A stretch of 64,000 nt of DNA from Paenibacillus urinalis. Its GTDB lineage: Bacteria; Bacillota; Bacilli; Paenibacillales; Paenibacillaceae. The position numbers were made by a program, and so were the translations under genes. Positions 29,630 through 40,118 of this stretch are shown here, one piece after another (the first letter of the stretch is position 1; the number at the start of each line of letters is the position of its first letter). A model generated the notes under the pieces. It worked only from the letters and a program-made list of their open reading frames with translations, had not been told where the DNA came from and made no database searches. The DNA lies in assembly GCF_028747985.1 (NCBI RefSeq), contig NZ_CP118108.1, positions 4,345,001 to 4,409,000 on the forward strand, given 5' to 3'.

Positions 29630-30529
29630 TTACACTTTTAACGAGTCATATAAATCAATCATATCCTGAGGCCAAGGAGCTGTGACCGTGAGTAGCTCCC
29701 CTGTAAAAGGATGCTTGAAGCTGAGCTCTTCTCCATGCAATGCTTGTCTGCGAATCCCTTCACTCAAGCCGCAATACAGCGTATCTCCAAACAAGGGGTG
29801 TTCCAAATGACTTAGGTGTACCCGAATCTGATGTGTTCTCCCTGTTTCCAGACGAAGCCGGACTACGGTTGCTTCTCTTAGTCTTTCGGATGTCTCCATA
29901 TGAGTTACCGCATGCTGCCCCGTAGGGGAGACTCTTCTTCTCTGCTTATGATGCCTGTCCTTGCCGATTGGCAAGTCTATCTTCTCTTTATTCTGAGCTA
30001 CGACCCCGTGAACGATTGCAACATATTTGCGCTCAATCTGCTTCAGCTGCATCATGGCGTTCAGCTTCAGTTCTGCATAGCGGTTCTTCGCATACAGCAC
30101 TGGACCTGACGTATCCACATCCAGACGATGGATATGCTTCACCGCAATCTCTAGTCCGCTTACCTGGTAGTATCCAGCGACAGCATGATCAAGGGTGACC
30201 GTTCCGTCCTGACGCTCACTTCCATCTGGATGAATGGGCATACCTACCGGCTTGTTTACAACAAGGCAAAAATCATCCTCATGGAGTACATCCAGCTCTA
30301 CATATCGGGGTACAATTCCATACGGTGCAGAAGGAAAAAGAGCCAGCCGAAGCCGGTCCCCTGCAAGTTGAATACCGTTATTAGCCTTAAGCTCGTTCAG
30401 GAGCTTCTCGGGCATACCCAGCTCCTCAAGCAGCCATTTCTCAGCTGCCATACTTCGGTCATCCTGGGAGAGCACCTTTTTGCCTGGCATCAGCTCAGCC
30501 CAGTCTCCTCTTTTCTTATAGTTCATCAT
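29630..30529 (-). CDS. RluA-family pseudouridine synthase
   Basis: The 299-aa protein has an N-terminal region and the catalytic core [12 protein letters not shown]...[18 protein letters not shown], where the Asp of RLDxxTSG is the nucleophile. [27 protein letters not shown] is also typical. It isomerises uridine in rRNA or tRNA; the target cannot be told. The ATG overlaps the hemL stop (ATGATGA), so it is coupled to the hem operon though unrelated in function. Confidence 0.9.
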   Translation of the reverse strand: MMNYKKRGDWAELMPGKKVLSQDDRSMAAEKWLLEELGMPEKLLNELKANNGIQLAGDRLRLALFPSAPYGIVPRYVELDVLHEDDFCLVVNKPVGMPIHPDGSERQDGTVTLDHAVAGYYQVSGLEIAVKHIHRLDVDTSGPVLYAKNRYAELKLNAMMQLKQIERKYVAIVHGVVAQNKEKIDLPIGKDRHHKQRRRVSPTGQHAVTHMETSERLREATVVRLRLETGRTHQIRVHLSHLEHPLFGDTLYCGLSEGIRRQALHGEELSFKHPFTGELLTVTAPWPQDMIDLYDSLKV

Positions 30530-31830
30530 AGTGCCTTCAACGCATTATAGTTCGCTTCAATTGTATCATCGATATCCTGGATGCTATGCACCCCGGAGAC
30601 GAACATCCCCTCGAATTGAGAAGGGGCTACGCTGATTCCTTCCTGAAGCATATGGCCAAAGTAAGCACGGAAATGATCCAGATTGCTCGACTTGGCAACA
30701 TCATAATTCGTCACTGCTTGATCAGTGAAGAATGGGCATACCATCGATCCGACTCTATTGATGGTTACAGGAACACCCAGCTCCTTCGCATTCTTCTCAA
30801 AACCAGCAGCAAGTCTTGCACCGAGCTCTTCAAGACGAGTGTATACTTCTTCGTTAAGAAGCTTAAGTGTTGTATAGCCTGCTGCCATGGCCAGCGGATT
30901 ACCGCTGAGTGTACCCGCTTGATAGATTGGACCCACCGGAGCCACCTGTTCCATCAGGTCTCGTCTTCCACCATAGGCGCCAACAGGCAGGCCGCCGCCA
31001 ATGATCTTGCCAAGGCAAGTCAAATCCGGGATGACACCGAACCGGCCTTGTGCGCTGTGAAGCCCTACCCGGAAGCCCGTCATGACCTCGTCAAAAATAA
31101 GCAGGCTGCCGTATTCTACGGTAATCCGGCGCAGCCCTTCAAGGAATCCTGCCGCTGGCGGCACAACCCCCATGTTGCCTGCTACAGGCTCAACGATGAT
31201 CGCAGCAATCTGTTCCCCGAATTTATCAAATGCCAATCGAACCGATTCAAGATCATTATAAGGAACGGTAATCGTATTGGCAGCTACTCCTTCTGGAACA
31301 CCAGGGCTATCCGGAAGTCCAAGAGTTGCTACTCCCGAACCTGCCTTGATTAGCAGGCTGTCTGCGTGTCCATGATAAGAGCCTTCAAATTTCAAAATTT
31401 TGCTTCTGCCTGTTGCTCCTCGAGCAAGTCTGATCGCGCTCATCGTTGCTTCCGTGCCAGAGTTCACCATACGAACAACGTCGATGGAGGGTACACGCTC
31501 GCATACCAGCTTGGCCATTTCCGTTTCAATGAGTGTTGGTGCGCCGAAGCTTGTCCCTTTGACAGCGGTCTCCTGAATCGCGGATATCACTTCCGGATGG
31601 GCATGTCCCATAATAAGAGGACCCCAGGAGGCCACATAATCAATAAAAGAATTACCATCAATATCATAGATTCTAGAACCTATGCCATGGTCTGCGTATA
31701 CAGGAGTCAGTCCTACAGATTTAAATGCACGTACCGGACTATTCACTCCGCCAGGCATGTATTGCTTCGCTTCTTCAAAAGCGGTACGGGAACGTTCCTC
31801 CCGGCGCGGCTGTCGATTCTGTTCACTCAT
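30526..31830 (-). CDS. hemL: Glutamate-1-semialdehyde 2,1-aminomutase
   Basis: The 434-aa class III aminotransferase-fold PLP enzyme forms 5-aminolevulinate from glutamate-1-semialdehyde. [29 protein letters not shown] and the PLP lysine in [17 protein letters not shown] are present. It is the last heme gene of the operon, 61 bases after hemB. Confidence 0.97.
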   Translation of the reverse strand: MSEQNRQPRREERSRTAFEEAKQYMPGGVNSPVRAFKSVGLTPVYADHGIGSRIYDIDGNSFIDYVASWGPLIMGHAHPEVISAIQETAVKGTSFGAPTLIETEMAKLVCERVPSIDVVRMVNSGTEATMSAIRLARGATGRSKILKFEGSYHGHADSLLIKAGSGVATLGLPDSPGVPEGVAANTITVPYNDLESVRLAFDKFGEQIAAIIVEPVAGNMGVVPPAAGFLEGLRRITVEYGSLLIFDEVMTGFRVGLHSAQGRFGVIPDLTCLGKIIGGGLPVGAYGGRRDLMEQVAPVGPIYQAGTLSGNPLAMAAGYTTLKLLNEEVYTRLEELGARLAAGFEKNAKELGVPVTINRVGSMVCPFFTDQAVTNYDVAKSSNLDHFRAYFGHMLQEGISVAPSQFEGMFVSGVHSIQDIDDTIEANYNALKAL

Positions 31831-31891
31831 TCTTAAACCTCACTCCTCTGTTCATAAATTTATATGCCAATAGTGTATCTTTACGAAAATA

Positions 31892-32893
31892 TTAACGAAC
31901 TGCCAGCCAGCGGGCTGCGTCTTTGCCATAATACGTAATAATCATATCTGCTCCAGCACGCTTCATACTGAGCAGGATTTCCATGGCCACCTTCTCTTCA
32001 TCAATCCAACCATTGATCGCTGCGGCTTTGACCATCGCATATTCACCGCTGACGTTATACGCAACCAGCGGCAGATCAAATTGATCCTTAATCGTGCGCA
32101 TCACATCCAGGTAAGATAAAGAAGGCTTCACCATCAGCATATCTGCTCCCTCAAGAACATCCGTTTCGGCTTCACGCAGCGCTTCCCTGGCATTAGCCGG
32201 ATCCATCTGGTAAGCTTTGCGATCACCGTACTGGGGTGCTGAATCTGCTGCCTCACGGAAAGGTCCGTAGAAGCCGGAGGCGTATTTCACCGAGTAAGAC
32301 ATAATTGGAATATGGGTGAATCCTGCTTCATCAAGTCCTGCACGAATTGCACCTACGAAACCGTCCATCATGTTGGATGGTGCAATGATATCAGCTCCAG
32401 CTTCTGCCTGAGACACAGCAGTCTTCACCAGCAGCTCAAGCGATTCGTCATTCAGGACATCAACACATACATGACCGTCTCGTTCATGCGTATGAATCAT
32501 TCCGCAATGACCGTGATCCGTAAACTCACACAGGCAGGTATCTGCAATGACGAGCAGATCGGGGTACCAGGATTTGATGAGTCTTGTCGCTTCCTGTACA
32601 ATTCCATTCTCTGCATAGGCGGAGGAACCTACAGCATCCTTCGTATCTGGAATACCAAATAGAAGTACAGCCGGAATACCGAGCTCAGCAATCTCTTGTA
32701 CTTCCTCTTTCAGCGTATCGAGTGAGAAACGGTATACTCCCGGCATTGACGAGATTTCTTGTTTAACCCCTGTACCGTATGTAACATAGATCGGTTGTAT
32801 AAAATCACTAACATTCAAATGTGTTTCTCGCACCATATTGCGAATACCGGCCGACTGCCGTAGTCTGCGATGTCTTACGATTGGAAATCCCAT
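31892..32893 (-). CDS. hemB: Delta-aminolevulinic acid dehydratase (porphobilinogen synthase)
   Basis: The 333-aa enzyme condenses two 5-aminolevulinate molecules. Zinc ligands are in [14 protein letters not shown] (about 121-134). The Schiff-base lysines lie in [14 protein letters not shown] and [12 protein letters not shown]. The RBS GAAAGGGG precedes the ATG. It follows cobA/hemD. Confidence 0.97.
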   Translation of the reverse strand: MGFPIVRHRRLRQSAGIRNMVRETHLNVSDFIQPIYVTYGTGVKQEISSMPGVYRFSLDTLKEEVQEIAELGIPAVLLFGIPDTKDAVGSSAYAENGIVQEATRLIKSWYPDLLVIADTCLCEFTDHGHCGMIHTHERDGHVCVDVLNDESLELLVKTAVSQAEAGADIIAPSNMMDGFVGAIRAGLDEAGFTHIPIMSYSVKYASGFYGPFREAADSAPQYGDRKAYQMDPANAREALREAETDVLEGADMLMVKPSLSYLDVMRTIKDQFDLPLVAYNVSGEYAMVKAAAINGWIDEEKVAMEILLSMKRAGADMIITYYGKDAARWLAVR

Positions 32894-32920
32894 TCTGAAT
32901 AACCCCTTTCATTAATTAAC

Positions 32921-33006
32921 ATGAACGTGTTCTCCCATATGACACAGTGCATCAGCCAAGCTGATGAACTTGGTCACCCATATGACACAGTGCATCAGCC
33001 AAGCTC
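32921..33006 (-). repeat. 43-bp tandem duplication at the 3' end of cobA/hemD
   Basis: Two copies offset by 43 bases (32921-32963 and 32964-33006) share 29 identical bases in a block (32934-32962 and 32977-33005) and ATGAAC at one end. 43 is not a multiple of three. Reading through copy 2 gives the present end ...GDQVHQLG. Copy 1 in the equivalent frame would give ...SLADALCHMGEHVHVN and stop, probably the ancestral C-terminus, now in the untranslated gap before hemB. Confidence 0.9.
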
Positions 33007-34502
33007 TCTATTGTCGCCTCTTCTGAAACGATACTGACATGAAGCCCCGCGTTTGCCGCCGTTTCTGCAGTAACAGGTCCAATGCACGCGACGTGAACAT
33101 TTTTAAATAAAGAAGCAGGCTGTTCACATCCCATCCGTTCTAATAGCGTCAGGAGATGAGTTACTGTTGAAGAGCTCGTGAACGTGACAGCATAAACTTT
33201 GCCCTTCTGCAGGAGTCCTATCAGTTCATCGTCCTGCTCTTCAGGAACGACCGTCTCATATACACTGACACTGTGGACTTCAAGCCCCTTCTCCTTCAGT
33301 CTGTCAGAGAGCCAAGGACGAGCCAGGTTACCTGAGGGCAGCAGCACTTTCTGTCCCGGGAGAAGATCAGCATCAAAGGTATCCATCAGCCCTTCCTGCT
33401 GATAAGATCCCTGGACCTGTTCTGCCAGAATTCCTTTGTCTCGAAGTACCTTTTTCGTTGACGGTCCAATGGCTACAATTCTCGCGCGATAGAGTGAACG
33501 TATATCTCTATCCTGTTCCTCCATCGCTCTAAAGAAATGCTCGACTCCATTCACACTCGTAAATATGACCCAGTCATACTGTTCTAACTGATTAAGAGCT
33601 TCTGCTATTTGCTCCCTCTGATGATCCGCTTGCACAGGAACCGTCTCAATAACAGGCAGCTCATAAGGCTCTCCACCTAATTCCTCAATCCGTGTGACGA
33701 GCTCACTTGCCTGACTTCTTGCTCTTGTCACCAGTATTCTTTTGCCAAAGAGAGGCATGAATTCTGCCCATTGCAGCCGTTCACGCTGCTTGACGACATC
33801 ACCAACGACAATGACGCCGGGTGGACGGAATCCGTGCTCCTGCACCTTGTGCTCAATATCCTCAAGTGTGCCTACAAGAGTGTCCTGCTCAGCCCAAGTT
33901 CCCCAGCGAATCAGCGCTACAGGCGTATCCTTGGGTCTGCCATGATCAATCAGCTGCTGACTGATATAGCCGATGTTAGCGACTCCCATCATAAATACCA
34001 AGGTTCCTGTGGCATTCGTTACTTTATCCCAATAGATCGCTCTATTGAGCTTATCCGGACTCTCATGTCCAGTAATAATCGAAATGGATGATGCATAATC
34101 CCGATGTGTGACAGGAATACCGGCATAGGCCGGCACACTGATTGCAGAGGTGACTCCCGGCACGATCTCAAAAGGAATATTATGCCTGCGAAGCAGCTCT
34201 GCCTCCTCACCGACTCTTCCAAAAATGGTCGGATCACCGCCTTTTAAACGAACGACCGTTTTGCCTTCAAGCGCGAGATCCACAAGCAGCTGATTAATAT
34301 CCTCCTGCTTCATTGTGTGGCGGTTTGTTTTTTTGCCGACATAGATCTTGGATGCTCCAGCCTTCATGATTCGAAGTAGTCTGGGACTGGCCAGACGATC
34401 ATAGACTACCGCATCTGCCTTCTGAATACATTCCCAGCCTTTGACTGTAATTAGCTTCGCGTTCCCCGGTCCCGCACCCACGAGATAGACCTTACCTGCC
34501 AT
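32952..34502 (-). CDS. cobA-hemD: Fused uroporphyrinogen-III C-methyltransferase / uroporphyrinogen-III synthase
   Basis: The 516-aa fusion has CobA/SUMT at about 1-245 (VYLVGAGPGNAKLITVKG, VRLKGGDPTIFGR, VPGVTSAISVPAYAGIPVTHR) and HemD at about 250-510 (KRILVTRARSQASELVTR, VIFTSVNGVEHFF, TFTSSSTV). HemD closes the tetrapyrrole ring and CobA methylates it towards precorrin-2 and siroheme. The last residues (GDQVHQLG) arose from a 43-bp duplication. It is 4 bases after hemC. Confidence 0.95.
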   Translation of the reverse strand: MAGKVYLVGAGPGNAKLITVKGWECIQKADAVVYDRLASPRLLRIMKAGASKIYVGKKTNRHTMKQEDINQLLVDLALEGKTVVRLKGGDPTIFGRVGEEAELLRRHNIPFEIVPGVTSAISVPAYAGIPVTHRDYASSISIITGHESPDKLNRAIYWDKVTNATGTLVFMMGVANIGYISQQLIDHGRPKDTPVALIRWGTWAEQDTLVGTLEDIEHKVQEHGFRPPGVIVVGDVVKQRERLQWAEFMPLFGKRILVTRARSQASELVTRIEELGGEPYELPVIETVPVQADHQREQIAEALNQLEQYDWVIFTSVNGVEHFFRAMEEQDRDIRSLYRARIVAIGPSTKKVLRDKGILAEQVQGSYQQEGLMDTFDADLLPGQKVLLPSGNLARPWLSDRLKEKGLEVHSVSVYETVVPEEQDDELIGLLQKGKVYAVTFTSSSTVTHLLTLLERMGCEQPASLFKNVHVACIGPVTAETAANAGLHVSIVSEEATIESLADALCHMGDQVHQLG

Positions 34503-34506
34503 TTCC

Positions 34507-35457
34507 TCATCCCCTTACGTCTGCCAGTATCTTCTCTGCGCCTTTTTGAATCAAGCGTTCAGCAACTTCCTCCCCAAGACGTTCAGGATCGCTCCCGATC
34601 AGCGTCTCTTTAAGCACCGTCGATCCATCTGGTGTTCCAACCATCCCCGTCAGCTCGATAAGCTGCTTATGTTCATCCTCTTCTTGATGGGAAGCCCAGG
34701 TTGCATACGCTCCGATGGGTACTTGGCACCCTCCGTTCAGCACATTCAAAAATTTCCGTTCCGCGGCAACCGGCAGCGCCGTCTCCAGATCATTATATAA
34801 ACTGAGCAAATGAAGGAGTTCCTTGTCATCCTTCCTGCATTCAATACCAAGCGCACCCTGGCCTACCGCTGGCAGACAAGTGTCCGGAGACAAATAAGCC
34901 GTTATCCGATCCTCCCATCCCATACGAGAAAGACCCGCCGCAGCGAGAATAATAGCATCGAAGCCTTCTGTCTCAAGCTTGCGAAGTCTGGAATCTATAT
35001 TGCCGCGAATCCATTCAATTTGAAAGTCAGGACGATAAGCTTTGAGCTGAGACGCTCTGCGCAGACTGCTCGTCCCTACTTTTGCGCCTTGAGGCAGCTC
35101 ATCCAGGGAAGATCCGGTTCTGGATATGAGGGCATCTCTTGGATCCTTCCTGCGCGGCACAGCACCAGTAGTCAGTGGTTCGGGAAGTACAGAGGGCATA
35201 TCCTTCATACTATGTACGGCCATATCAATCTCGCCGTTCATCATAGCCTGCTCAATTTCTTTGACGAACAGCCCCTTGCCCCCGACTTTGGACAACGTGA
35301 CATCCAGGATTTGATCGCCCTTCGTTACAATCTTCTTGATCTCAAAATCAAATAGAAGCCCATGCTGCTTACACAGGTTCTTCAAATCATCAATGACATG
35401 CCCTGTCTGTGTTAGAGCCAGTGCACTTTGTCTGCTTCCTACTACAATCGTTCGCAT
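34507..35457 (-). CDS. hemC: Hydroxymethylbilane synthase (porphobilinogen deaminase)
   Basis: The 316-aa enzyme polymerises four porphobilinogens. The N-terminus is [14 protein letters not shown]. The catalytic [11 protein letters not shown] and the dipyrromethane cofactor cysteine in [12 protein letters not shown] (about 243) are visible. It begins immediately at the stop of the sirC-like gene. Confidence 0.97.
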   Translation of the reverse strand: MRTIVVGSRQSALALTQTGHVIDDLKNLCKQHGLLFDFEIKKIVTKGDQILDVTLSKVGGKGLFVKEIEQAMMNGEIDMAVHSMKDMPSVLPEPLTTGAVPRRKDPRDALISRTGSSLDELPQGAKVGTSSLRRASQLKAYRPDFQIEWIRGNIDSRLRKLETEGFDAIILAAAGLSRMGWEDRITAYLSPDTCLPAVGQGALGIECRKDDKELLHLLSLYNDLETALPVAAERKFLNVLNGGCQVPIGAYATWASHQEEDEHKQLIELTGMVGTPDGSTVLKETLIGSDPERLGEEVAERLIQKGAEKILADVRG

Positions 35458-36114
35458 TTATTCATTACCCTCCTGATTGTCTGCAATCCAATTATTTCGT
35501 TGTTCATCGGACCATAATTCGAAGCGTCCTTCTCTGATTTCATCTAATATATTTAACTCTAATACTTTTCTCAGCAGATGTCTTCTCTTGCTTGGATCTT
35601 CAATACGAGACAGAATCGTTTGACGAATTTGATGCAAAAAATCAAAGTACACTTGATATTCATCACCATATTCTTGCTCCAGCTGCTGTGCAATGCGTGC
35701 GACTGCTCCTGGACTTGAACCCGAGGCTGACACAGCGATTGACATCCTGCCGCGGCGTACGACACTCGGTGTAATAAAATCACCGCTGCGAGGCTCATCT
35801 GCGCTGTTCACCAAAGCACCTGTCTCTTTCGCTTCTTTAACCACCTGTCGGTTAATATCCGCGTGATTTGTAGCTGTATATACAAGAAAAGCCCCTCTCA
35901 GGTCTCCCTGACGGTAGGGCCTTTGAATCCAGGAGACTTCACTCAGCTGAGCCAGCTGAAGAAGTCTCTCGGTCATCGTGGGACTGATGATCGTAATGTT
36001 CGCTCCTGAATTAAGAAGTCCACTTACCTTGCGCTCAGCCACTGGACCACCGCCAATTATAATGACAGTGCGACCTGAGCAATCCAGCCATATCGGAACA
36101 TAAGCTTGCTCCAT
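35458..36114 (-). CDS. Precorrin-2 dehydrogenase / sirohydrochlorin ferrochelatase-type protein
   Basis: The 218-aa protein has the NAD-binding motif IIIGGGPVAERKVSGLLNSGA near residues 18-38. It also has the CysG-N signature SADEPRSGDFITPSVVRRGRMSIAVSASGSSPGAVARIAQQLE. It oxidises precorrin-2 to sirohydrochlorin; chelatase activity is uncertain. Together with the CobA domain of cobA/hemD it makes a siroheme branch inside the heme operon. SirC and the C-terminal CysG part are close homologues. Confidence 0.9.
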   Translation of the reverse strand: MEQAYVPIWLDCSGRTVIIIGGGPVAERKVSGLLNSGANITIISPTMTERLLQLAQLSEVSWIQRPYRQGDLRGAFLVYTATNHADINRQVVKEAKETGALVNSADEPRSGDFITPSVVRRGRMSIAVSASGSSPGAVARIAQQLEQEYGDEYQVYFDFLHQIRQTILSRIEDPSKRRHLLRKVLELNILDEIREGRFELWSDEQRNNWIADNQEGNE

Positions 36115-36119
36115 TTACT

Positions 36120-36947
36120 TCACTCTCCTGTCCAGCGGTGAAATACAGACCAAGCATTACTGATAAAACTAATAATGACAAAGACATAACCGATTAGCGT
36201 CCACCGTGCCATAACATGGGGAGCATGACCATTATATCGTTTTGAAATGAAGTATCCTAAATAGATGCATAATGCAATAAGTGTTGAAAGCACTTTGGCA
36301 TCGAGTAATAATGGCCAGCGTTTCTCTGCCATGATCGATAATACAGCAAGCATGACCGAAACGCCGAGCATCGGAGTCCCGATAGAGCTTGACTTGTTCA
36401 TGTACAAATAGAGCATTTCAAGACTCGGCATGCGCCGCATCGTATCGCCCCATTGCTTCGACTTGAGCCTGAAATGCAGAAAAAGATAGATCGCAGCAAA
36501 TACGGCAGCGAGCGTTAGTGCAGCAAACCCCAGATTAGCAAGAGCGATATGCATGACAAGAAGCCCATGCACAGTCTGCCAATTCAGCATTGGATTGACG
36601 ACCGGAGCAAGCCAAAAATCACTGAGCACCAAAGCACTAAATCCGACCACATTCAGCAGGAATACGATATATTCTGATTTCCTGAACGTTGTCATGATCA
36701 GAGATGTAATAACCATGCTGAAGGTGAATAAGAATACAAAATCATACATCGAATAGATTGGAATATGTCCCAGTTCCACCGTGCGAAGAATGAGGTAAAT
36801 CAGCTGCATCAGGAACACGACAACAAGAAGCCCTGTGCCCATCCGCTTCGCACTCGTGTTGCGTCGAATGCAATCCGAGAAATAAAACAGAAGGCTCAGG
36901 GCATAAATATAAATCAGCATAGTGTGAATCGTATCTACTGTAGACAC
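36120..36947 (-). CDS. hemX: HemX / CcsA-family cytochrome c assembly-type membrane protein
   Basis: The 275-aa protein has about eight hydrophobic segments, and the CcsA-like region VHGLLVMHIALANLGFAALTLA. B. subtilis HemX lies directly after hemA and lowers HemA levels. It has the same place here, 14 bases after hemA and 5 before the sirC-like gene. A function in heme handling is inferred. Confidence 0.87.
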   Translation of the reverse strand: MSTVDTIHTMLIYIYALSLLFYFSDCIRRNTSAKRMGTGLLVVVFLMQLIYLILRTVELGHIPIYSMYDFVFLFTFSMVITSLIMTTFRKSEYIVFLLNVVGFSALVLSDFWLAPVVNPMLNWQTVHGLLVMHIALANLGFAALTLAAVFAAIYLFLHFRLKSKQWGDTMRRMPSLEMLYLYMNKSSSIGTPMLGVSVMLAVLSIMAEKRWPLLLDAKVLSTLIALCIYLGYFISKRYNGHAPHVMARWTLIGYVFVIISFISNAWSVFHRWTGE

Positions 36948-36961
36948 TCTTTACACCTGCC

Positions 36962-38347
36962 TTACAGGCTCACTGGAACATATGCAATCCGTGAAGGTGC
37001 TTGCTCCACCTCACGACCAGGCTCCGTGGCCGGCTTCATATTCACTCTTGAGGAAACAGAAGACTCTTCCTTGTCTTCGAGCTCTTCCTCAAGACCAAAC
37101 ATGGTAGTGAACATCGATAATGCATCATCCGCATTCTTATCCACTGCCATTTCTTTTATACGATTAATGGGCTCATGCGTCATTTGATTAAGCATACTCT
37201 TTGTCAGTCGCCGTATCACCTTACGTTGACGCTCATCCAGCTCGGGCAGCTTGTTAAACAAGCTCTCCAGCGTTTCCTCATGAACACTGTTGGCTTTCTC
37301 CTGCAAAGCTCGAATCACAGGACGAACCCCCAAGGTTTTGAGCCAATGATTAAATTCTTCAATCTCTTCCTCGATAAAGGAATCGATCTTCGCTGCCTCG
37401 ATCCGGCGCATCTCCAGATTGGTCTCAACCACGCCTTCAAGATCATCGATATCATATAAGAAGACATTAGCGATATCTGAAATTACAGGATCTATATCCC
37501 GAGGTACAGCAATATCGATCATGAACAACGGACGTGACTTTCTTCGCTTCATGCTGTCTTTAACCATATCAGCCGAGATAACGAAATCCTTCGCTCCTGT
37601 TGAGCTGATCAAAATGTCCACTTCATGAAGACGTGTAAATGCCTGTTCCATGGTGCATGCTGTTCCGTCAAATTTGGCTGCCAGCTCCTCTGCGCGCGAG
37701 AAGGTCCGATTCGCCACAATGACTTCTTCCGCACCATTCGCATACAAATGCTGAACAGTGAGCTCACTCATCTTCCCTGCACCCAGAATCATGACCTTCT
37801 TATGATTAAAGGAGCCGAAGATGCGCTTCCCTAGTTCAACAGCAGCATAACTGACAGAAACCGCTGCTTCACCAATCGAAGTCTCGCTGTGCGCTCTCTT
37901 GCCTACAGAGATGGCATGCTTGAACAGCGTATTAAACCACGTTCCAGTTGCCTTCTCAGCTTGAGCCGTTAAGAAGGCCTGCTTAACCTGGCCTAGAATT
38001 TGGGTCTCTCCGATCACCATGGAGTCCAGTCCGCTGGTTACCCGAAATAAATGACGTATCGCCTGTTCATCTTCATATATATAGAGATGTTGAGTAAACT
38101 CCTCGCGGGAAATACCAAACCAATGCTCCATGAAGCTGCGTATGAAATACCCGCACATATGGAGACGATCAACCACCACATACATTTCCGTACGGTTGCA
38201 TGTAGCAACGATGACGCCTTCCAATACACTGTTTGTCTTCTTGAGCTCTCGGAGCGCTGATGGCAGGTCTTTTTCATCAAATGTAAACCGTTCTCTTACT
38301 TCTACAGGCGCTGTGCGATAGTTTAACCCAACTGCGACGATGTGCAT
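36962..38347 (-). CDS. hemA: Glutamyl-tRNA reductase
   Basis: The 461-aa enzyme reduces Glu-tRNA to glutamate-1-semialdehyde, the first step of C5 heme synthesis. VGLNYRTAPVEVRERFTF is followed by the catalytic ATCNRTEMY (Cys50), the NADPH motif LGAGKMSELTVQHL and the C-terminal dimerisation domain. The C-terminal tail is somewhat longer than usual. It is the first gene of a seven-gene hem operon plus rluA. Confidence 0.97.
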   Translation of the reverse strand: MHIVAVGLNYRTAPVEVRERFTFDEKDLPSALRELKKTNSVLEGVIVATCNRTEMYVVVDRLHMCGYFIRSFMEHWFGISREEFTQHLYIYEDEQAIRHLFRVTSGLDSMVIGETQILGQVKQAFLTAQAEKATGTWFNTLFKHAISVGKRAHSETSIGEAAVSVSYAAVELGKRIFGSFNHKKVMILGAGKMSELTVQHLYANGAEEVIVANRTFSRAEELAAKFDGTACTMEQAFTRLHEVDILISSTGAKDFVISADMVKDSMKRRKSRPLFMIDIAVPRDIDPVISDIANVFLYDIDDLEGVVETNLEMRRIEAAKIDSFIEEEIEEFNHWLKTLGVRPVIRALQEKANSVHEETLESLFNKLPELDERQRKVIRRLTKSMLNQMTHEPINRIKEMAVDKNADDALSMFTTMFGLEEELEDKEESSVSSRVNMKPATEPGREVEQAPSRIAYVPVSL

Positions 38348-38669
38348 TGCAAGTTCACCTGCCTCTACAAAATTCGTAAATCATTGAATCCATTCACATG
38401 AAATAGATTCAGTCTATAAAAACAATTAAATGTGTTATTAGCAATTAGCCTTAAGCAGTATTTAGTATAACATATGTACAGTTTCGCCCTAATGCTTTTT
38501 ATGACATGTTTATGAAATCCTCATCTTCTTAACCTATGGATTCAAATGTGCCTACTTAATTTTACCGCCACTTCATTAATTTATACGTTGTAAACTCATT
38601 TGAAACTTGTGCAGCTCACCATCGAATATTACAGTTAGGAGAATTTCTAGTTTATTACATAAAATATAT
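38348..38669. other. hemA upstream region, no gene seen
   Basis: An A/T-rich region of about 320 bases. On the minus strand a TATACT box near 38465 could be a -10 for hemA, but the -35 is poor. No coding sequence with a ribosome site was found on either strand. Confidence 0.4.
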
Positions 38670-38696
38670 AAAAAAACCATGGAAATTCCATGGTTC
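38670..38696 (-). terminator. Terminator of speD
   Basis: The perfect hairpin AACCATGGAA/TTCCATGGTT (38675-38695) is followed by T6 on the minus strand. Confidence 0.88.
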
Positions 38697-38729
38697 TTTA
38701 TTAAATGTATCGTATTATAAATCTGTGTA

Positions 38730-39128
38730 TTATACAAGCTCAATCTGTTGTTTTACAGGCTGTTCGACATCTAATTCGCCATTCCCACGCACTAATGTCT
38801 TTGAAAAAATCTTCTCCGGGTTCAAAGCCGATACCAGGTAATCAACAGCAAGCTGCGGATCAACCAATTCTCCACAAGTGTAACAATCAATCGCGGCAAA
38901 GCCTCTTTCAGGGTGCGTATGAATCGAGAGATGACTCTCAGCCAACATGACTAGCACAGTAACCCCGTGTGGCTCAAACTGTCTGGATTGCACGGACAAG
39001 ATGGTCGCATCACAAGCTTCTGCGGCTTCTACCATCTGTACTTGCAAGAAATCCTCATTGTTCAACAGATCAAAGTCTACTCCCCAAGTGTCAACAGCAA
39101 CGTGTCTTCCGAAAGTTGTATTTCCCAT
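38730..39128 (-). CDS. speD: S-adenosylmethionine decarboxylase proenzyme (short, SpeH type)
   Basis: The 132-aa proenzyme self-cleaves between Glu and Ser in AESHLSIHTHPE to make the pyruvoyl group. It makes the aminopropyl donor for spermidine. The FAAIDCYTCG block holds the conserved Cys. The size matches the bacterial class 1B type. Monocistronic with its own terminator. Confidence 0.95.
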   Translation of the reverse strand: MGNTTFGRHVAVDTWGVDFDLLNNEDFLQVQMVEAAEACDATILSVQSRQFEPHGVTVLVMLAESHLSIHTHPERGFAAIDCYTCGELVDPQLAVDYLVSALNPEKIFSKTLVRGNGELDVEQPVKQQIELV

Positions 39129-39405
39129 CTTTCGGTTCCCCCTTCCTAGGAATAAAATGTTTGAAAAAATTTCATCCGCTAGGACCTACGTCATTCACTT
39201 CCCGAGGGATAAATCTCTCGCAACATACACAATGTCCTGAGTGAATCCTGGTTCCTATATTCTTTTCAACGAGAATAAAAATAACACCTATTCATTACAA
39301 ATGCAACAGTTTTTTCAAGAACAATACAGTATATTTTTTTTGACCTGAAGTGGACCAAACACCAAAAAAATAATACCGTGTAAGGTTTACTAGAACCAAA
39401 GAAAA
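39129..39405. other. speD upstream region with leader hairpin
   Basis: No gene was seen. On the minus strand CGAGAGAT-TT-ATCCCTCG (39203-39220) forms a hairpin with one mismatch, about 75 bases before the speD start. A possible promoter TTGCAT-17-TATTTT lies further upstream. Role unknown; a leader element for polyamine control is speculative. Confidence 0.35.
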
Positions 39406-39427
39406 GCCCGCTCAGTAAAGAGCAGGC
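39400..39427 (-). terminator. Terminator of the unknown gene 39446-40036
   Basis: GCCTGCTC pairs with GAGCGGGC (39406-39427), followed by TTTTCTTT on the minus strand. Confidence 0.8.
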
Positions 39428-39445
39428 TCTGCATTATGAATATAT

Positions 39446-40036
39446 TTAGGCTTCAAGAGTAAATAGTATGAATGCTTCTATCCGTAACTGCTCATCAATA
39501 TGACGAATTTCCTCCTGGCAAGATACCTTGTTTCTTGCATCGAGCAGTTGGTTAATACTGCTCTTCACACGTAATATTTTCTGTTCAACATCACGTGATC
39601 GGTATTGCTGTTCAAACTCCTGCAAGGAATTCTTGTATTCGTATACGATGCGAGCTTGGTCTTGTTTGACTTCAATAATCTTGCGAACAGAGCCTTGGGA
39701 ATAAAAATACATCATGGTAAAACCAGCATACACCCGGTTCTCCATTCCTTCACCCTTGAAAGCAAGAAACAATTTGCGCACGACACTCGTCAGCTGAGGA
39801 TTCACTAGACGGCAAGACAACTCACAGACATATAATCCATCTTCTCGATCAAATGGGAAATAGACTTCCTCTCCAGCACCATCACGAAGTACAACATCCT
39901 GCCCGCCCTTGCCCAGCACTTTCACTCGTTGGTGCTGAAGCTGGCTGTCTTCGGCCATTTTTAAAAACTGCTGCATCTGAGGTTCTGTTAATTTCAAAGT
40001 GGCTTTAACATATTCTGTGGCTAACCGCTGAGCCAT
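39446..40036 (-). CDS. Conserved-looking protein of unknown function, 196 aa
   Basis: I do not recognise the family. The start is ATG at 40036 (MAQRLATEYVKATLKL) with TTGAGGAG before it; the frame continues upstream but without an RBS. The protein is soluble, with no signal or membrane segment. The middle (about 45-120) looks like a beta-rich domain (RVKVLGKGGQDVVLRDG) and the C-terminal third is helical and charged (QYRSRDVEQKILRVKSSINQ), possibly a coiled coil. It has its own TATAAT promoter with a GC-rich palindrome and its own terminator. Confidence 0.75.
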   Translation of the reverse strand: MAQRLATEYVKATLKLTEPQMQQFLKMAEDSQLQHQRVKVLGKGGQDVVLRDGAGEEVYFPFDREDGLYVCELSCRLVNPQLTSVVRKLFLAFKGEGMENRVYAGFTMMYFYSQGSVRKIIEVKQDQARIVYEYKNSLQEFEQQYRSRDVEQKILRVKSSINQLLDARNKVSCQEEIRHIDEQLRIEAFILFTLEA

Positions 40037-40118
40037 AAAAAATCTCCTCAATTCTTTCCCGACCATTCTGTAGTCAGGCCGATTTAAAACCGTAATGTTC
40101 ATTACTTAGCTTCATTAT

